Positions 1 through 8,897 are shown, counted from the first letter of the stretch. The stretch: DNA of 61,720 nucleotides from Bacteroidales bacterium (GCA_016938235.1 JAFGVA010000177.1:1-61720), one strand, 5' to 3'. Translations and numbers: made by a program. Notes: generated by a model not told the origin, from the letters alone.

Positions 1-27
1 CAAATTAGCCCTCGAATTTTTGCTAAG

Positions 28-50
28 TTATTAACATAATATGTTAATAA
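28..50. repeat. Perfect 10-bp inverted repeat (hairpin)
   Basis: The arms ttattaacat (28-37) and atgttaataa (41-50) are exact reverse complements around a 3-nt spacer. It is AT-only apart from one G/C pair per arm and has no T-run, so it may be a protein-binding site or a weak stem-loop. No gene is visible in positions 1-475. The only other structure there is the inverted repeat at 206-258. Confidence 0.5.
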
Positions 51-205
51 TCAGGAATATAATCGTATTTTAAGGATCAACTACTTATATTTCATCCTTG
101 TACTCGTGGCAATAATTGTTTGTGCTTATCTGTTTTGAAGCCAGTTTCATAATCGGGATTCCTTTAATGGATCTTATTAGCCACAAGTCGCAGGCAAGCG
201 GTTTT

Positions 206-258
206 ACCTAAAATCCGCAGGTCTTTCCCAAAATTCCCATCCCATGCGGATTTTAGGT
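206..258. repeat. 14-bp perfect inverted repeat with 25-nt loop
   Basis: acctaaaatccgca (206-219) is matched exactly by its reverse complement at 245-258. The structure lies in gene-free DNA downstream of cysC, which is transcribed toward it. There is no strong T-run after either arm. It could be a degenerate terminator or a REP-like relic. The rest of 1-475 shows nothing recognisable. Confidence 0.5.
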
Positions 259-475
259 TTTATCGCGTGACACATTCTGGCGCACTCCCAAAACCTTTCA
301 GGGCATTCCATCTGAATAATAAACTAAGCAAAGTGGGGCAATCCCTTTAGGGTATCAAAGGGTGAGCTAAGATTTAATCATAATCAGATTTCTGTGAATA
401 ATCGAATTTTCAGTAGAGAATTCAAAGTGCAATAAGTGATAAAGTAACAAGAAACTAGGAACTAAAAACTATGAA

Positions 476-1075
476 CTAGAAACTTACTTTCTTAATCACT
501 TCAGCATAAATCTCCTCAACACACTCCTCAACAGTCTTTCCTGCTGTATTCATATCGATATTAGGTTTCAGAGGAGCTTCGTAGGGAGCAGAAACACCGG
601 TAAAGTCTTTAATAACCCCCTCACGGGCTTTTTTATATAATCCTTTAATGTCTCGCTGTTCACATACTTCAATCGGGGTGCTTACATATACTTCAAAAAA
701 ATCTTTATTTTCAATTATTTCCCGGGCCATTTGGCGTATTTCAACTGTTGGCGAAATAAAAGCCGATATAGTAACTACCCCACAATTACAGAACAGTTTT
801 GAAACTTCTGCTATTCTGCGTATGTTTTCTATACGGTCATCAGATGAGAATCCAAGATTATTATTTAAGCCATTTCTTACCTTATCTCCGTCAAGCACTT
901 CAGTTAAAAAACCCTCACTATTTAGTCTCTTTTCAAGGCCTGTTGCCAGTGTGCTTTTTCCGGAACCCGACAATCCGGTAAACCAAATGACGAGTCCTTT
1001 TTGTTTAATTACATTTTCCTTTTCACGCCGACTTACAAACTGATCCCTATCCGGGAAAATATTTTCTTTACTCAT
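476..1075 (-). CDS. cysC: Adenylylsulfate (APS) kinase
   Basis: This 199-residue cytoplasmic kinase phosphorylates APS to PAPS, the sulfate donor for sulfotransferases. The P-loop GLSGSGKS is at residues 34-41, followed by the family motifs DGDKVRNGLN, ISAFISP and GLYKKAREG...DFTGVSAPYE. Length is usual for the family, so it looks intact. I start it at the ATG at 1075 (MSKEN) because the 14 codons further upstream do not resemble the family. It stands alone here, with no cysD/cysN or sulfotransferase within the window. Whether it serves polysaccharide sulfation or assimilation cannot be told. Confidence 0.93.
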   Translation of the reverse strand: MSKENIFPDRDQFVSRREKENVIKQKGLVIWFTGLSGSGKSTLATGLEKRLNSEGFLTEVLDGDKVRNGLNNNLGFSSDDRIENIRRIAEVSKLFCNCGVVTISAFISPTVEIRQMAREIIENKDFFEVYVSTPIEVCEQRDIKGLYKKAREGVIKDFTGVSAPYEAPLKPNIDMNTAGKTVEECVEEIYAEVIKKVSF

Positions 1076-1203
1076 TATCTGTTGAGTTGTATATACAATT
1101 CTCAAAAGTATAAACAAATTTCAAAAACGCTAAACAGAAGCACATTTTATCGCTGGCGAATGCCTTATCCTTCATTACTCGTACAGCTCGTTAGCTAAAG
1201 GTT

Positions 1204-1344
1204 TTTTCACAGCAAACATTCGATAAACTTCTTGACATTAAATATGGTAAACTTGGGACTGAAAAACGTGACGAATTTGAAGTAAAAGCCAGCACGGCTT
1301 GTGCATTAACGGATGACGACTTTAACGACGATGAACAATCTTAA
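1204..1344 (+). pseudogene. N-terminal remnant of an XRE/HigA-like antitoxin
   Basis: The frame reads FSQQTFDKLLDIKYGK, then LGTEKRDEFEVKA, then a short unrelated acidic tail and a stop at 1342-1344. The pattern of a 'LDKLLDxKYGKxGTxKRDxFE' leader is what I know from the start of many HigA/XRE-type antitoxins, where an HTH domain should follow. Here that domain is missing and no upstream ATG is in frame. I infer a broken toxin-antitoxin gene; the match is short, so confidence is limited. Confidence 0.4.
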
Positions 1345-1410
1345 AAACTTTTGTGGTTTAATGCTTTGGACAGTTCTACACGATTGTTCTTCCGGCTACT
1401 GTGGCCAACA

Positions 1411-1527
1411 GCGTGTAACAGTAATGCGGGGGAAAATCGTATATTTAAACGATAAAACATTGAATAAACGGCTTTGTATCCGGAAAGTGAAGTGGTCCTG
1501 AAACCCGCACTAATCTTACACACAGCC
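1411..1527. repeat. attC-like imperfect palindrome (possible gene-cassette site)
   Basis: The arms at 1413-1430 (gtgtaacagtaatgcggg) and 1504-1521 pair over 18 positions with 3 mismatches. The left arm is preceded by ggccaaca and the right is followed by cagcc. This layout (CCAACA-xGTGTAA...TGCGGG ... CCCGCA...TTACAC) recalls the palindromes that separate mobile gene cassettes in many Bacteroidota. The core GTTRRRY/RYYYAAC boxes of a functional attC are not intact, so it is either degenerate or a different palindrome family. Confidence 0.4.
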
Positions 1528-1593
1528 TTTAAACTTAATAGGACAAATTGAACACAATGATAAATTCATTCCTATAAAATTATAAAACTGATT

Positions 1594-2175
1594 ATGCATA
1601 AAAAGATATTAATAATTAACGGACATCCTGATAAAGAGAGCTTTTGTTCTTTTTTAGCTAAGAGTTATAAAAAAAGTGCTGACTTGACAACTTCAGACTG
1701 TAAATTAGTCAACTTGATTGATTTAGATTTTGATTTGAATCTACACTTTGGATATCGAAAGCGGACTGAACTTGAAGCTGATTTATTACAAGTTCAACAA
1801 GATGTATTAAATGCAGACCATTTGGTTTTTGTCTATCCGACTTGGTGGGGAACATATCCTGCATTATTAAAAGGATTTGTAGACAGAGTATTTCTGCCAA
1901 AATTTGCATTCAAATATCGGGATAACTCATTGCTTTGGGATAAATTACTGAAAGGTAAAACAGCAAGATTAATTGTAACAATGGATACACCGAAGTGGTA
2001 TTATTGGTTGATTTATAGAAATCCGGGACATAATTCAATGAAAAAAGGAATACTTGAATTTTGCGGAATAAAACCAGTTAGGATTACCTCATTTGGACCA
2101 ATTAAATCATCGAATGAGAAAAAACGACAAAATTGGATAAATAAAGTTGAAGGATTAGGACGAAAGACAAAATAA
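1594..2175 (+). CDS. NAD(P)H-dependent oxidoreductase, flavodoxin-like fold
   Basis: The 193-residue protein has the N-terminal beta strand and phosphate loop of the NQO1/KefF/MdaB family (KILIINGHPDKESFC) and the flavin-contact segment with PTWWGTYPALLKGFVDRVF near residues 82-100. The family uses NAD(P)H to reduce quinones or nitro compounds through bound FMN or FAD in the cytosol. Length and both ends look complete. It starts 66 bp after the attC-like palindrome, as a cassette gene would. Its 3' end overlaps the 3' end of the convergent SLC13 remnant by 21 bp. The substrate is unknown. Confidence 0.8.
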   Translation: MHKKILIINGHPDKESFCSFLAKSYKKSADLTTSDCKLVNLIDLDFDLNLHFGYRKRTELEADLLQVQQDVLNADHLVFVYPTWWGTYPALLKGFVDRVFLPKFAFKYRDNSLLWDKLLKGKTARLIVTMDTPKWYYWLIYRNPGHNSMKKGILEFCGIKPVRITSFGPIKSSNEKKRQNWINKVEGLGRKTK

Positions 2176-2900
2176 AAAACGGAGAGGGCGAGTTAAAAAA
2201 AACAGATAGTAAACCAAAAGTGTTGTAACAACCCCCACCAAAATATTTATTGCTATACCTGTTTTGAAATAGTCAGAAAATTTATACCCACCCGGACTAT
2301 AAACCATCAAATTGGTCTGGTAACCAATTGGAGTTGCAAAAGAAGACGATGCAGCAATGGTTATTGTCAGTATGAAATCACGGGGGTCAATACCCATTTG
2401 TGTTGCAACAGATATTTCAAACGGGAAAACAATAGCCGCTGCCGCATTGTTAGTAATCATTTCGGTATATATACAGGTAACCAGAAAAAGACCTGCAATA
2501 ATTCCTATGGCTCCCATAGGCTCAAAAACATGCATCAACAAATGAGCAACAGACTCAGCTACACCTGAATTATTTATTGCTTTAGCAATTCCCAAAGCTG
2601 CAACTATAGCCAGTAGCACATTGAAATCGACAGCTTTTTTTGCATCATAGATACTAATTATCCGGGTGAACAGCATAATGCCGGTTGTAATGAGAGCCGC
2701 AACCAACATAGAACTAAAAATTCCTGTGGTTATAGCCAATATCATTAATATCAACATTATAAATGCCAGATTTCCTTTTGTTTTTGGCTTTGAATATTCT
2801 GATATGCTCTCACTCACTAAAGAAAAGTCTGATGAGTTATACCACTTGTTACCGAAACTTTTTTTAGCCAGAAAGAATAAGGTATCATCCTTTGACTTAC
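2155..2900 (-). pseudogene. C-terminal fragment of an SLC13-family (DASS) permease
   Basis: The frame carries the end of a TrkA-C/RCK domain (KDDTLFFLAKKSF, then SSDFSLVSES) and then the second transmembrane half of a divalent-anion:Na+ symporter, including YTEMITNNAAAAIVFP and ATPIGYQTNLMVYSPGGY. The usual protein is near 590 residues; only about 245 remain and the first membrane half is absent. Sequence upstream of about 2895 belongs to a different, oppositely oriented gene remnant, so the loss came from a rearrangement, not a sequencing stop. It is not expected to transport anything. Confidence 0.75.
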
Positions 2901-3462
2901 AGGGTTCATTTGCTATTACAGATAATATTGGAATAATGGCGAATGCCAGTTTTTTGAATGTGACCAGCGATTCGAGTGATAATTTCAATAAGCATAGTTT
3001 TGTTGAGGCTGATACCGGTTATTTTATGTCTTTAGGCAATTATGGAATTGTACAAATATATGGTGGATATGGATTCGGAAAAGTAAATTCTTATTACGAT
3101 AGCGATCTAATCAGCAATTTTAACAAGGCAACCCTATCTCGGATTTTTCTGCAGCCATCTGTTGGTCTGAAATCTGATGTTTTTGATGGCTTTTTATCCT
3201 GCAGAATTACAAGTGTAACATTCTTCCAAAACAAGGTGTCTGAATCGGAACTTTTCGTCGAACCGGCATTAACTGCAAAACTGGGTTATAAATATTTTAA
3301 GTTTATCGGGCAGTTTGGGTTCTTGCTCCATTTGTCTGGTAGGAAAAGTGAGATAAAAACAAATTATTTATTGAGCTTATACATTATTATTTTTATCAGA
3401 GAGTTTATCCGGGTAAAAAACTTAAAGACCCATTGCTCTATGCTTCTTATGGTATCATGTAA
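2885..3462 (+). pseudogene. Truncated outer-membrane beta-barrel protein
   Basis: From about 2894 the frame reads as alternating beta strands with DLQGSFAITDNIGIMANASF and YIYGGYGFG-type strands, the look of small Bacteroidota barrel proteins anchored behind a lipobox. No signal peptide or start codon belongs to it: upstream the frame runs into antisense of the SLC13 remnant. Near 3350 the barrel frame appears to shift by one base, continuing as FYQRVYPGKKLKDPLLYASYGIM and stopping at 3460-3462. Both features make it a pseudogene. The exact family is not recognised. Confidence 0.6.
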
Positions 3463-3520
3463 CTTTTTACACAACAAACAAGTAAAAACATCAAATAAAC
3501 TAGTTACTTAAACCTTATAT

Positions 3521-5536
3521 ATGTTACTTTTGAAAATTCAAAAATTGGGCGTTATATTCATGATGAGTTTTTTGTTTGGGTTGTTTTCTTGCAGCGAGGA
3601 GGAGAAGGTTGAATACCGTTCATTCGATGAATATCCGGTGTATTCTCATAACGATTTATGGACAAGCTACACGTCTAAAAGCACAACTTTTCGTATCTGG
3701 TCTCCAACAGCCGATGACATCAGGCTGAATATTTATTCTCATGGTCATGGTGAGAATCTGCTGGAGTCTTATCCAATGAAACGGGAGCCGAAGGGAATCT
3801 GGAGACTTAAACTTAAAGGAGATTATAAAAATAAATATTACACTTTCGAGGTAAGTATTGATGGCAAAAGCCTGGGAGAAACCCCCGGCATATATGCCCA
3901 GGCAGTGGGCGTAAATGGCAAGAGGGCAATGGTTATCGATATGCAGAACACCAATCCCGAAGGTTGGGAAGATACCCCGCGGCCTGTTCAGAAATCTTAT
4001 AACGATATTATTCTTTACGAGCTGCATGTGCGGGATATGTCAATTCATGCAAGTTCGGGCATAAAGAACAAGGGTAAATACCTTGGGCTGGTTGAGTGCG
4101 GCACCCTTAACAATTCCGGTTATTCTACCGGAATTGATCACATGAAAGAACTTGGAATAACACACGTTCACCTTTTACCTGTTTTTGACTATCACACGGT
4201 TGACGAAACTCAGCTTGAAAAACCACAATTTAACTGGGGCTACGATCCACATAATTATAACGTGCCTGAAGGTTCTTATTCTACCGATCCGTATAATGCA
4301 CAGGTGCGAATTAAGGAGTTCAAAGAAATGGTGAAAAAGCTCCATGAAAATAAAATACGCGTAATCATGGATGTTGTTTATAACCATACTTTCTACACCG
4401 AGAAATCGAACTTCAACAGAGAAGTTCCGGGGTACTATTACCGTCAGACAGAAACCGGTGAATGGTCAAATGCATCAGGTTGTGGGAACGAAACGGCCTC
4501 AGAACGCCCAATGATGCGTAAATTTATCATTGAATCCTGCAAATACTGGGCTACCGAATATAAAATTGATGGTTTCAGGTTCGATTTAATGGGAATTCAC
4601 GATATCGAAACCCTGAATTTGTTACGCGCCGAATTAAAAACCATTGATTCCGGCATTCTTATTTATGGTGAAGGATGGACAGGTGGTAGCAGTCCCTTGC
4701 CTGATTCTGTAAGAGCATTGAAGGAAAACGCCAAAAAACTTGATGATATAGCTCTTTTTAGCGATGATATTCGCGATGCTATCAAAGGAAGTGTTTTTGA
4801 AAGTAAAAGCCGCGGTTTTGCCAGTGGAAAACCCGGAAACGAAGAAACCATTAAATTTGGAGTAGTAGCCTCAACAAACCATCCCCAGATTGATTACAGC
4901 AAGGCCAACTATTCAAAAATTCCCTGGGCCGAAAAACCTTCACAAACAATCGGTTATGTTTCGTGCCACGATAACAATACTCTTTTTGATAAGCTGATGA
5001 TTTCGTGCCCCGATTTTCCGATTGAGGATATTAAGAAAATGCATAAACTTGCCAATGCTATTGTGCTGACATCTCAAAGTATTCCGTTTTTACATGCCGG
5101 AGTTGAGATGATGCGAACCAAGGGGGGCGAGCATAATTCCTATAATATGCCTGACGATATTAACCAGATTGACTGGAGCTGGAAGACCCAAAACAACGAT
5201 ATTTTTCAGTATTACAAAGGATTGATATCGCTGCGCAAAAATCATCCGGCCTTTCATATGCCCAGCCAGGAAATGATTGCAAAGCATTTGCAGTTCATGG
5301 AGGTAAATAAACCCAATGTTGTAGCATTTTCAATAAACGATAACGCAAACGGCGATAGCTGGAAAAACATCATTGTTGTTTATAATTCTATGGAAGAAGG
5401 TTATGTTTTAAAATTGCCTGAGGGCGAATGGCAGGTAGCAGTGCGCGATTCGTGGATAGTTGAAGATGGCATGGAAGGAGTTTCAAAAACAGTGATGGTT
5501 CCCCCTCTCTCCATGATGGTGCTTTTTCAGAAGTAA
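3521..5536 (+). CDS. pulA: Type I pullulanase, lipoprotein
   Basis: This 671-residue GH13 debranching enzyme hydrolyses alpha-1,6 bonds of pullulan, glycogen or limit dextrins. The signal peptide ends in a lipobox with Cys24, which suggests a lipid-anchored, envelope-located protein. A CBM48-like region (about 45-140) precedes the barrel. The pullulanase signature FNWGYDP is at 237-243, region I DVVYNH at 284-289, region II GFRFDLMG with nucleophile Asp355, region III YGEGW with Glu384, and region IV HDN at 483-485. All catalytic residues are present. The long start is preferred because it gives the basic n-region. No SusC/SusD pair lies nearby, which is unusual for a Bacteroidota glycan enzyme. 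Confidence 0.92.
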   Translation: MLLLKIQKLGVIFMMSFLFGLFSCSEEEKVEYRSFDEYPVYSHNDLWTSYTSKSTTFRIWSPTADDIRLNIYSHGHGENLLESYPMKREPKGIWRLKLKGDYKNKYYTFEVSIDGKSLGETPGIYAQAVGVNGKRAMVIDMQNTNPEGWEDTPRPVQKSYNDIILYELHVRDMSIHASSGIKNKGKYLGLVECGTLNNSGYSTGIDHMKELGITHVHLLPVFDYHTVDETQLEKPQFNWGYDPHNYNVPEGSYSTDPYNAQVRIKEFKEMVKKLHENKIRVIMDVVYNHTFYTEKSNFNREVPGYYYRQTETGEWSNASGCGNETASERPMMRKFIIESCKYWATEYKIDGFRFDLMGIHDIETLNLLRAELKTIDSGILIYGEGWTGGSSPLPDSVRALKENAKKLDDIALFSDDIRDAIKGSVFESKSRGFASGKPGNEETIKFGVVASTNHPQIDYSKANYSKIPWAEKPSQTIGYVSCHDNNTLFDKLMISCPDFPIEDIKKMHKLANAIVLTSQSIPFLHAGVEMMRTKGGEHNSYNMPDDINQIDWSWKTQNNDIFQYYKGLISLRKNHPAFHMPSQEMIAKHLQFMEVNKPNVVAFSINDNANGDSWKNIIVVYNSMEEGYVLKLPEGEWQVAVRDSWIVEDGMEGVSKTVMVPPLSMMVLFQK

Positions 5537-5619
5537 TTAGTTCCCAGTCCGTCTTAGCGCGAGCAACGAAGCCCTCTTTAACTGCTAAATCAAATGAAAA
5601 CCTTGCAGTCTCTTTAGGA

Positions 5620-5652
5620 TACGTCATTCCCGCGAAGGCGGGAATCTCATAT
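5620..5652. repeat. REP-type palindrome, CGTCATTCCCGC family
   Basis: attcccgc (5626-5633) pairs exactly with gcgggaat (5638-5645) around gaag, and the stem is preceded by cgtc and followed by ctca. Diverged relatives with the same 7-8 bp stem and 4-nt loop occur at 7283-7316 and 28232-28260. Palindromes of this kind are dispersed between genes in many genomes. Confidence 0.65.
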
Positions 5653-5790
5653 TGACAAGCATTCTATTCTATTTTGAATGTCCAAAGCTTCCACTTTTGG
5701 ATAGCAGAAGAGCTGTTTTCAAATATTTTCTTCGTTTAGGTAAACCGAAAGGCGATTTCATTGCATTTATGATCAATGCATCTGAAAAAC

Positions 5791-5822
5791 AAAAAGAGCG
5801 CTTTTTGAAAGGCACTCTTTTA
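5791..5822. terminator. Bidirectional terminator-like stem-loop
   Basis: aaaaagagcgc pairs with ggcactcttttt-type sequence allowing one G-U pair, with A-run and T-run flanks on both sides. It lies between the pullulanase and surface-repeat genes, which converge on it, so it could end both transcripts. Confidence 0.5.
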
Positions 5823-5921
5823 TTGAAAACTGACTGATTTGGATCAGTGCAAAAAATTATTTCTTTTAATTAGGGCAGACAACAGGCAATCGCTGTAAGG
5901 TTATGCCATGGATCGGGCAGC

Positions 5922-7157
5922 TTAAAACCTGATACCGGCATGATAGCCTATCCATCCCCACCAGCGATTATCATATTCAAATGCTCGGCCCCATTCCGGG
6001 GCAAAGCGTGCAGCAATATAACTTCTCGATGAATACAGAAAATTTACTCTCGGTCCGGCAAAAACCTCAAATTTGTTTAAAATATTTATTGAGTAATCTG
6101 CCGATAAAGAATACAACTGAGTATAGTTAACATCAGAATAGTAACGGAAAAATTGTGTTGTGTTCAGAACAAAATTCAACGACGACCTGCTGTTCTTCAG
6201 CGGCAAAACGGTTCCCAAACCAAAACCATAGGTAAAATCATTATCTATGCTATTATTATAGCCTAAACTGAATTGTGTATAAAACCTCTTAACGCCAGTT
6301 TTATAAGTAATATTAACCGGGGTGAACTCATTCGTTGAAATTTCGAATTTTCGATACCCGTTTTTTCTCACATAACTGAACAGGGCAAGGGGTATCCCGT
6401 TAATTGAATCGCAGATATTAATAATACCGGCCAGTTGTAGTCCCTTTACATTGCTGGCTACATTTATAATGCCTCCTATCTGCGCTCCATCAACATCATC
6501 AGCCATGTTTATTATGCCTCCTATCTGTGCTCCGTCAATATTTTCGGCAATATTAACTATTCCCCCTATTTGAATCCCTTTAATGGAGTCAGAAGCATTG
6601 GCTATCCCTGAAATTTGAGCTAATCCTGAACTTTTAGTTGCAATGCTTAATATACCGGAACACTGCATTCCCGAGGTTTTACCATCACTAATACTTGCAA
6701 TGCCTGAAAATTGAGCACCGTTTAATCCGCTTGAAAAATTGTAAATTCCGGCAGCTTGTACAGCATTGCAAAAACCTCCGGTAATATTAAATATCCCAGC
6801 CGATTGAAACCCATTATATTTTCCTTCAACAATATTGAATATCCCGGCCGACTGGAATCCATCGCCAAAACCTGCATTAATGTTTCCGATACCTGCAGCC
6901 TGGAATCCCTTCATGTAACAATCATTTATGTTGATAAGGCCTCCAACTTCAAATCCATCCACACCCCCTGTTCTGCCAGCCAGCATATTAAGCGAAAAAA
7001 GATAAGAATAGTCCTGTGCTTTTAATCCAAACATTCCCACAGGATAAAAAAAAGTAACCTGTGTGGGCATTAGTCTTAAACTGCATTCTTCTTCCTGCCC
7101 ATAAGAAACCGAATAGCAAAGAATAATTGTTAAACCAGCGAGTAAAATTTTTTTCAT
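5922..7157 (-). CDS. LA_2272-type surface repeat protein
   Basis: The 411-residue protein has a signal peptide (cleavage near residue 20, after VSYG) and about a dozen degenerate repeats of the form GxQxAGIxNI/GAQIGGIINxA between residues about 70 and 270. A C-terminal part of alternating aromatic strands ends in GYHAGIRF, as in outer-membrane barrels. The repeat resembles the glycine/isoleucine surface repeat known as LA_2272. I infer a secreted or outer-membrane protein with a beta-solenoid or barrel fold. Function is unknown. It is a single-gene unit on the minus strand. Confidence 0.7.
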   Translation of the reverse strand: MKKILLAGLTIILCYSVSYGQEEECSLRLMPTQVTFFYPVGMFGLKAQDYSYLFSLNMLAGRTGGVDGFEVGGLININDCYMKGFQAAGIGNINAGFGDGFQSAGIFNIVEGKYNGFQSAGIFNITGGFCNAVQAAGIYNFSSGLNGAQFSGIASISDGKTSGMQCSGILSIATKSSGLAQISGIANASDSIKGIQIGGIVNIAENIDGAQIGGIINMADDVDGAQIGGIINVASNVKGLQLAGIINICDSINGIPLALFSYVRKNGYRKFEISTNEFTPVNITYKTGVKRFYTQFSLGYNNSIDNDFTYGFGLGTVLPLKNSRSSLNFVLNTTQFFRYYSDVNYTQLYSLSADYSINILNKFEVFAGPRVNFLYSSRSYIAARFAPEWGRAFEYDNRWWGWIGYHAGIRF

Positions 7158-7282
7158 AATAAATAGGATTTGATTTAGGGTTTATGTTCGTGAGTATAGA
7201 CATTTTTTTTAAGAATAAGTTGCATAATAAAAAAATTTTATAATTTAGCGACCAGGCAGTCGCTTTTTATTTTAATTATTCA

Positions 7283-7320
7283 ATACGTTATTCCTGTGAA
7301 GACAGGAACCGAGCTTGCGA
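7283..7320. repeat. REP-type palindrome, diverged copy
   Basis: ttcctgt-gaag-acaggaa keeps the stem and the gaag loop of the copy near 5626 but with changed, compensating stem bases. A second small stem, gagct-tgcg-agctc, follows at 7311-7324. It sits 30 bp upstream of the TetR gene start, so it could affect the leader of that operon. Confidence 0.55.
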
Positions 7321-7347
7321 GCTCACTGAAAGTAATCGGTTTTAAGT

Positions 7348-8022
7348 ATGACAGCATGCAAAACATATCTCAATCTTAGTACAGAACGACAAAGTGAAAT
7401 TGTTCAGGTAGCCTTATTAGAGTTTACAATGAACGATTATAAAAATGCTTCGCTCAGCAGCATTATTAAAAAGCTTGATTTAGCAAAGGGTAGTTTTTAC
7501 AGGTATTTTAAGTCGAAAAAAGAATTATATGTATTCCTCATAGAGATGCTCACCGAAATACGTTTTGAAGAAATCGATGAACTATCGCAACAAAAACAAA
7601 TTTCTTTAAAACATTTAATTATTGAGAATTACAGGAATAAAATTCAGTTTGATAAAAAGTACCCTTTATATAGCGGTTTTAGCTACAGAATTTTTAGGGA
7701 GTGGAATAACGAGGAACTGGGCGAAATAATAACTCGTTTGCGCGATCAGGTTTTACAAATTACCCGTACTATTCTTGAAAACTTTGTCAATCAGGGAACA
7801 ATAAGCAAAAGCATTGATTTAGATGCTGCAGCATTTTTAATTTTCCAGGTTCAGGTAGGTTTTTTCGATTACCTTTCTTATAAACACAACCTTGATTTTC
7901 TCGGCAATATTGAAAAAGGAAAGCCTATTTACAGTATGCCTGATGAAGAAATCCTGGATTGCCTTAAAAACTTTGTAAATATTATGGTAGATGGAATTCA
8001 ACATAAGCCAGACAACAAATAA
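7348..8022 (+). CDS. TetR/AcrR-family transcriptional regulator
   Basis: The 224-residue protein has the TetR helix-turn-helix at residues about 30-62 (SSIIKKLDLAKGSFYRYFKSKKELY) and a long helical ligand-binding region. It heads a four-gene unit with an ABC ATPase (22 bp downstream) and two permeases. By family habit it probably represses this exporter operon until a ligand binds. The ligand is not predictable from the sequence. Length is normal. Confidence 0.88.
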   Translation: MTACKTYLNLSTERQSEIVQVALLEFTMNDYKNASLSSIIKKLDLAKGSFYRYFKSKKELYVFLIEMLTEIRFEEIDELSQQKQISLKHLIIENYRNKIQFDKKYPLYSGFSYRIFREWNNEELGEIITRLRDQVLQITRTILENFVNQGTISKSIDLDAAAFLIFQVQVGFFDYLSYKHNLDFLGNIEKGKPIYSMPDEEILDCLKNFVNIMVDGIQHKPDNK

Positions 8023-8043
8023 AAAACTCAATACGAAACTAAA

Positions 8044-8895
8044 ATGATTAAAGTTGAACATTTAAGTTATACATACAGAGAGCAGAAAACACCTGCAGTA
8101 AACGATATCAGCTTCGAAGTGAAAGAAGGTGAAATATTTGGTTTTCTCGGCCCAAGTGGAGCTGGCAAAAGCACAACACAGAAAATATTAATTAAGATTT
8201 TCAACGATTATACGGGCGATGTTCAAATCATGAATAAACCTTTGAATCAGTGGGGAAACGATTTTTATGAAAAAGTAGGTGTTGGTTTTGAACTTCCGAA
8301 TCATTATGCAAAGCTAACTGCAGCTGAAAATCTGCGATTTTTTGCTTCGTTTTACAGAAGTAAAACAATTGCGCCGGAGAAACTCCTGAAAATGGTAGGG
8401 CTCGAAGAGGATGCTTCGAAAAAGGTGGAAAGCTTCTCGAAAGGAATGAAAATGCGGTTGAATTTTGTACGTGCATTGATGCACAATCCGGATATTCTTT
8501 TTCTGGATGAACCGACTTCGGGCCTTGATCCTGCTAACGGAAGAAGACTTAAGGATATAATTCTGGAACAGAAAGCAAAAGGGAAAACAATATTTCTTAC
8601 AACCCATAACATGTACGATGCTGACGAATTGTGTGATCGGGTATCGTTTATAATCGACGGTAAATTGAGCATTACAGATACACCTCACAGCCTTAAGCTA
8701 ATAAACGGGCAGCGCAAGGTTAATCTGGAATACGGCGTAAATGGCAACACCCGGTTCATCGAGTTTAATATGGATGGAATAGGAGATAACAAAGAATTTC
8801 TCAACATTCTTAAGAGGGAAAGAATTGCTTCGATTCATAGTCTGGATGCCACTCTTGATGAGATATTCATAAAGATAACCGGTAAAACTCTTTAG
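8044..8895 (+). CDS. ABC exporter ATP-binding protein
   Basis: The 283-residue ATPase has Walker A GPSGAGKST at 36-44, signature FSKGM at 131-135, Walker B ILFLDE at 151-156 and the H-loop in TTHNMYD. The C-terminal extension after about 215 is typical of drug- or lipid-export ATPases. It lies between the TetR gene and two permease genes with only 2 bp to the next start, so all four are likely co-transcribed. It powers export across the inner membrane. Confidence 0.9.
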   Translation: MIKVEHLSYTYREQKTPAVNDISFEVKEGEIFGFLGPSGAGKSTTQKILIKIFNDYTGDVQIMNKPLNQWGNDFYEKVGVGFELPNHYAKLTAAENLRFFASFYRSKTIAPEKLLKMVGLEEDASKKVESFSKGMKMRLNFVRALMHNPDILFLDEPTSGLDPANGRRLKDIILEQKAKGKTIFLTTHNMYDADELCDRVSFIIDGKLSITDTPHSLKLINGQRKVNLEYGVNGNTRFIEFNMDGIGDNKEFLNILKRERIASIHSLDATLDEIFIKITGKTL

Positions 8896-8897
8896 TT

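Larger units (their letters stand above)
1118..1593. other. Gene-free decayed segment
   Basis: This 476-bp stretch between cysC and the flavodoxin-fold gene holds no intact gene. It contains the remnant of an XRE antitoxin reading frame (1204-1344) and an imperfect palindrome resembling a cassette recombination site (1411-1527). Small open frames here have no family resemblance and overlap the palindrome. Confidence 0.6.
5537..5921. other. Intergenic segment with REP hairpin and terminator
   Basis: The 385 bp between the convergent pullulanase and surface-repeat genes hold a REP-type palindrome (5626-5645) and a terminator-like stem (5791-5822). A 61-codon open frame across both shows no family resemblance and I do not count it as a gene. 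Confidence 0.5.

Noticed and set aside
1313-1501. 62-codon open frame across the attC-like palindrome
   Set aside because: Its sequence is largely the palindrome itself, and the composition does not look coding.
2666-2880. ATG at 2666 as the true start of the barrel gene
   Set aside because: This part is the antisense of SLC13 coding sequence; the barrel-like sequence begins only near 2894, so the frame is open by chance.
5652-5837. 61-codon open frame between the pullulanase and surface-repeat genes
   Set aside because: It runs through a REP hairpin and the terminator stem and resembles no family.
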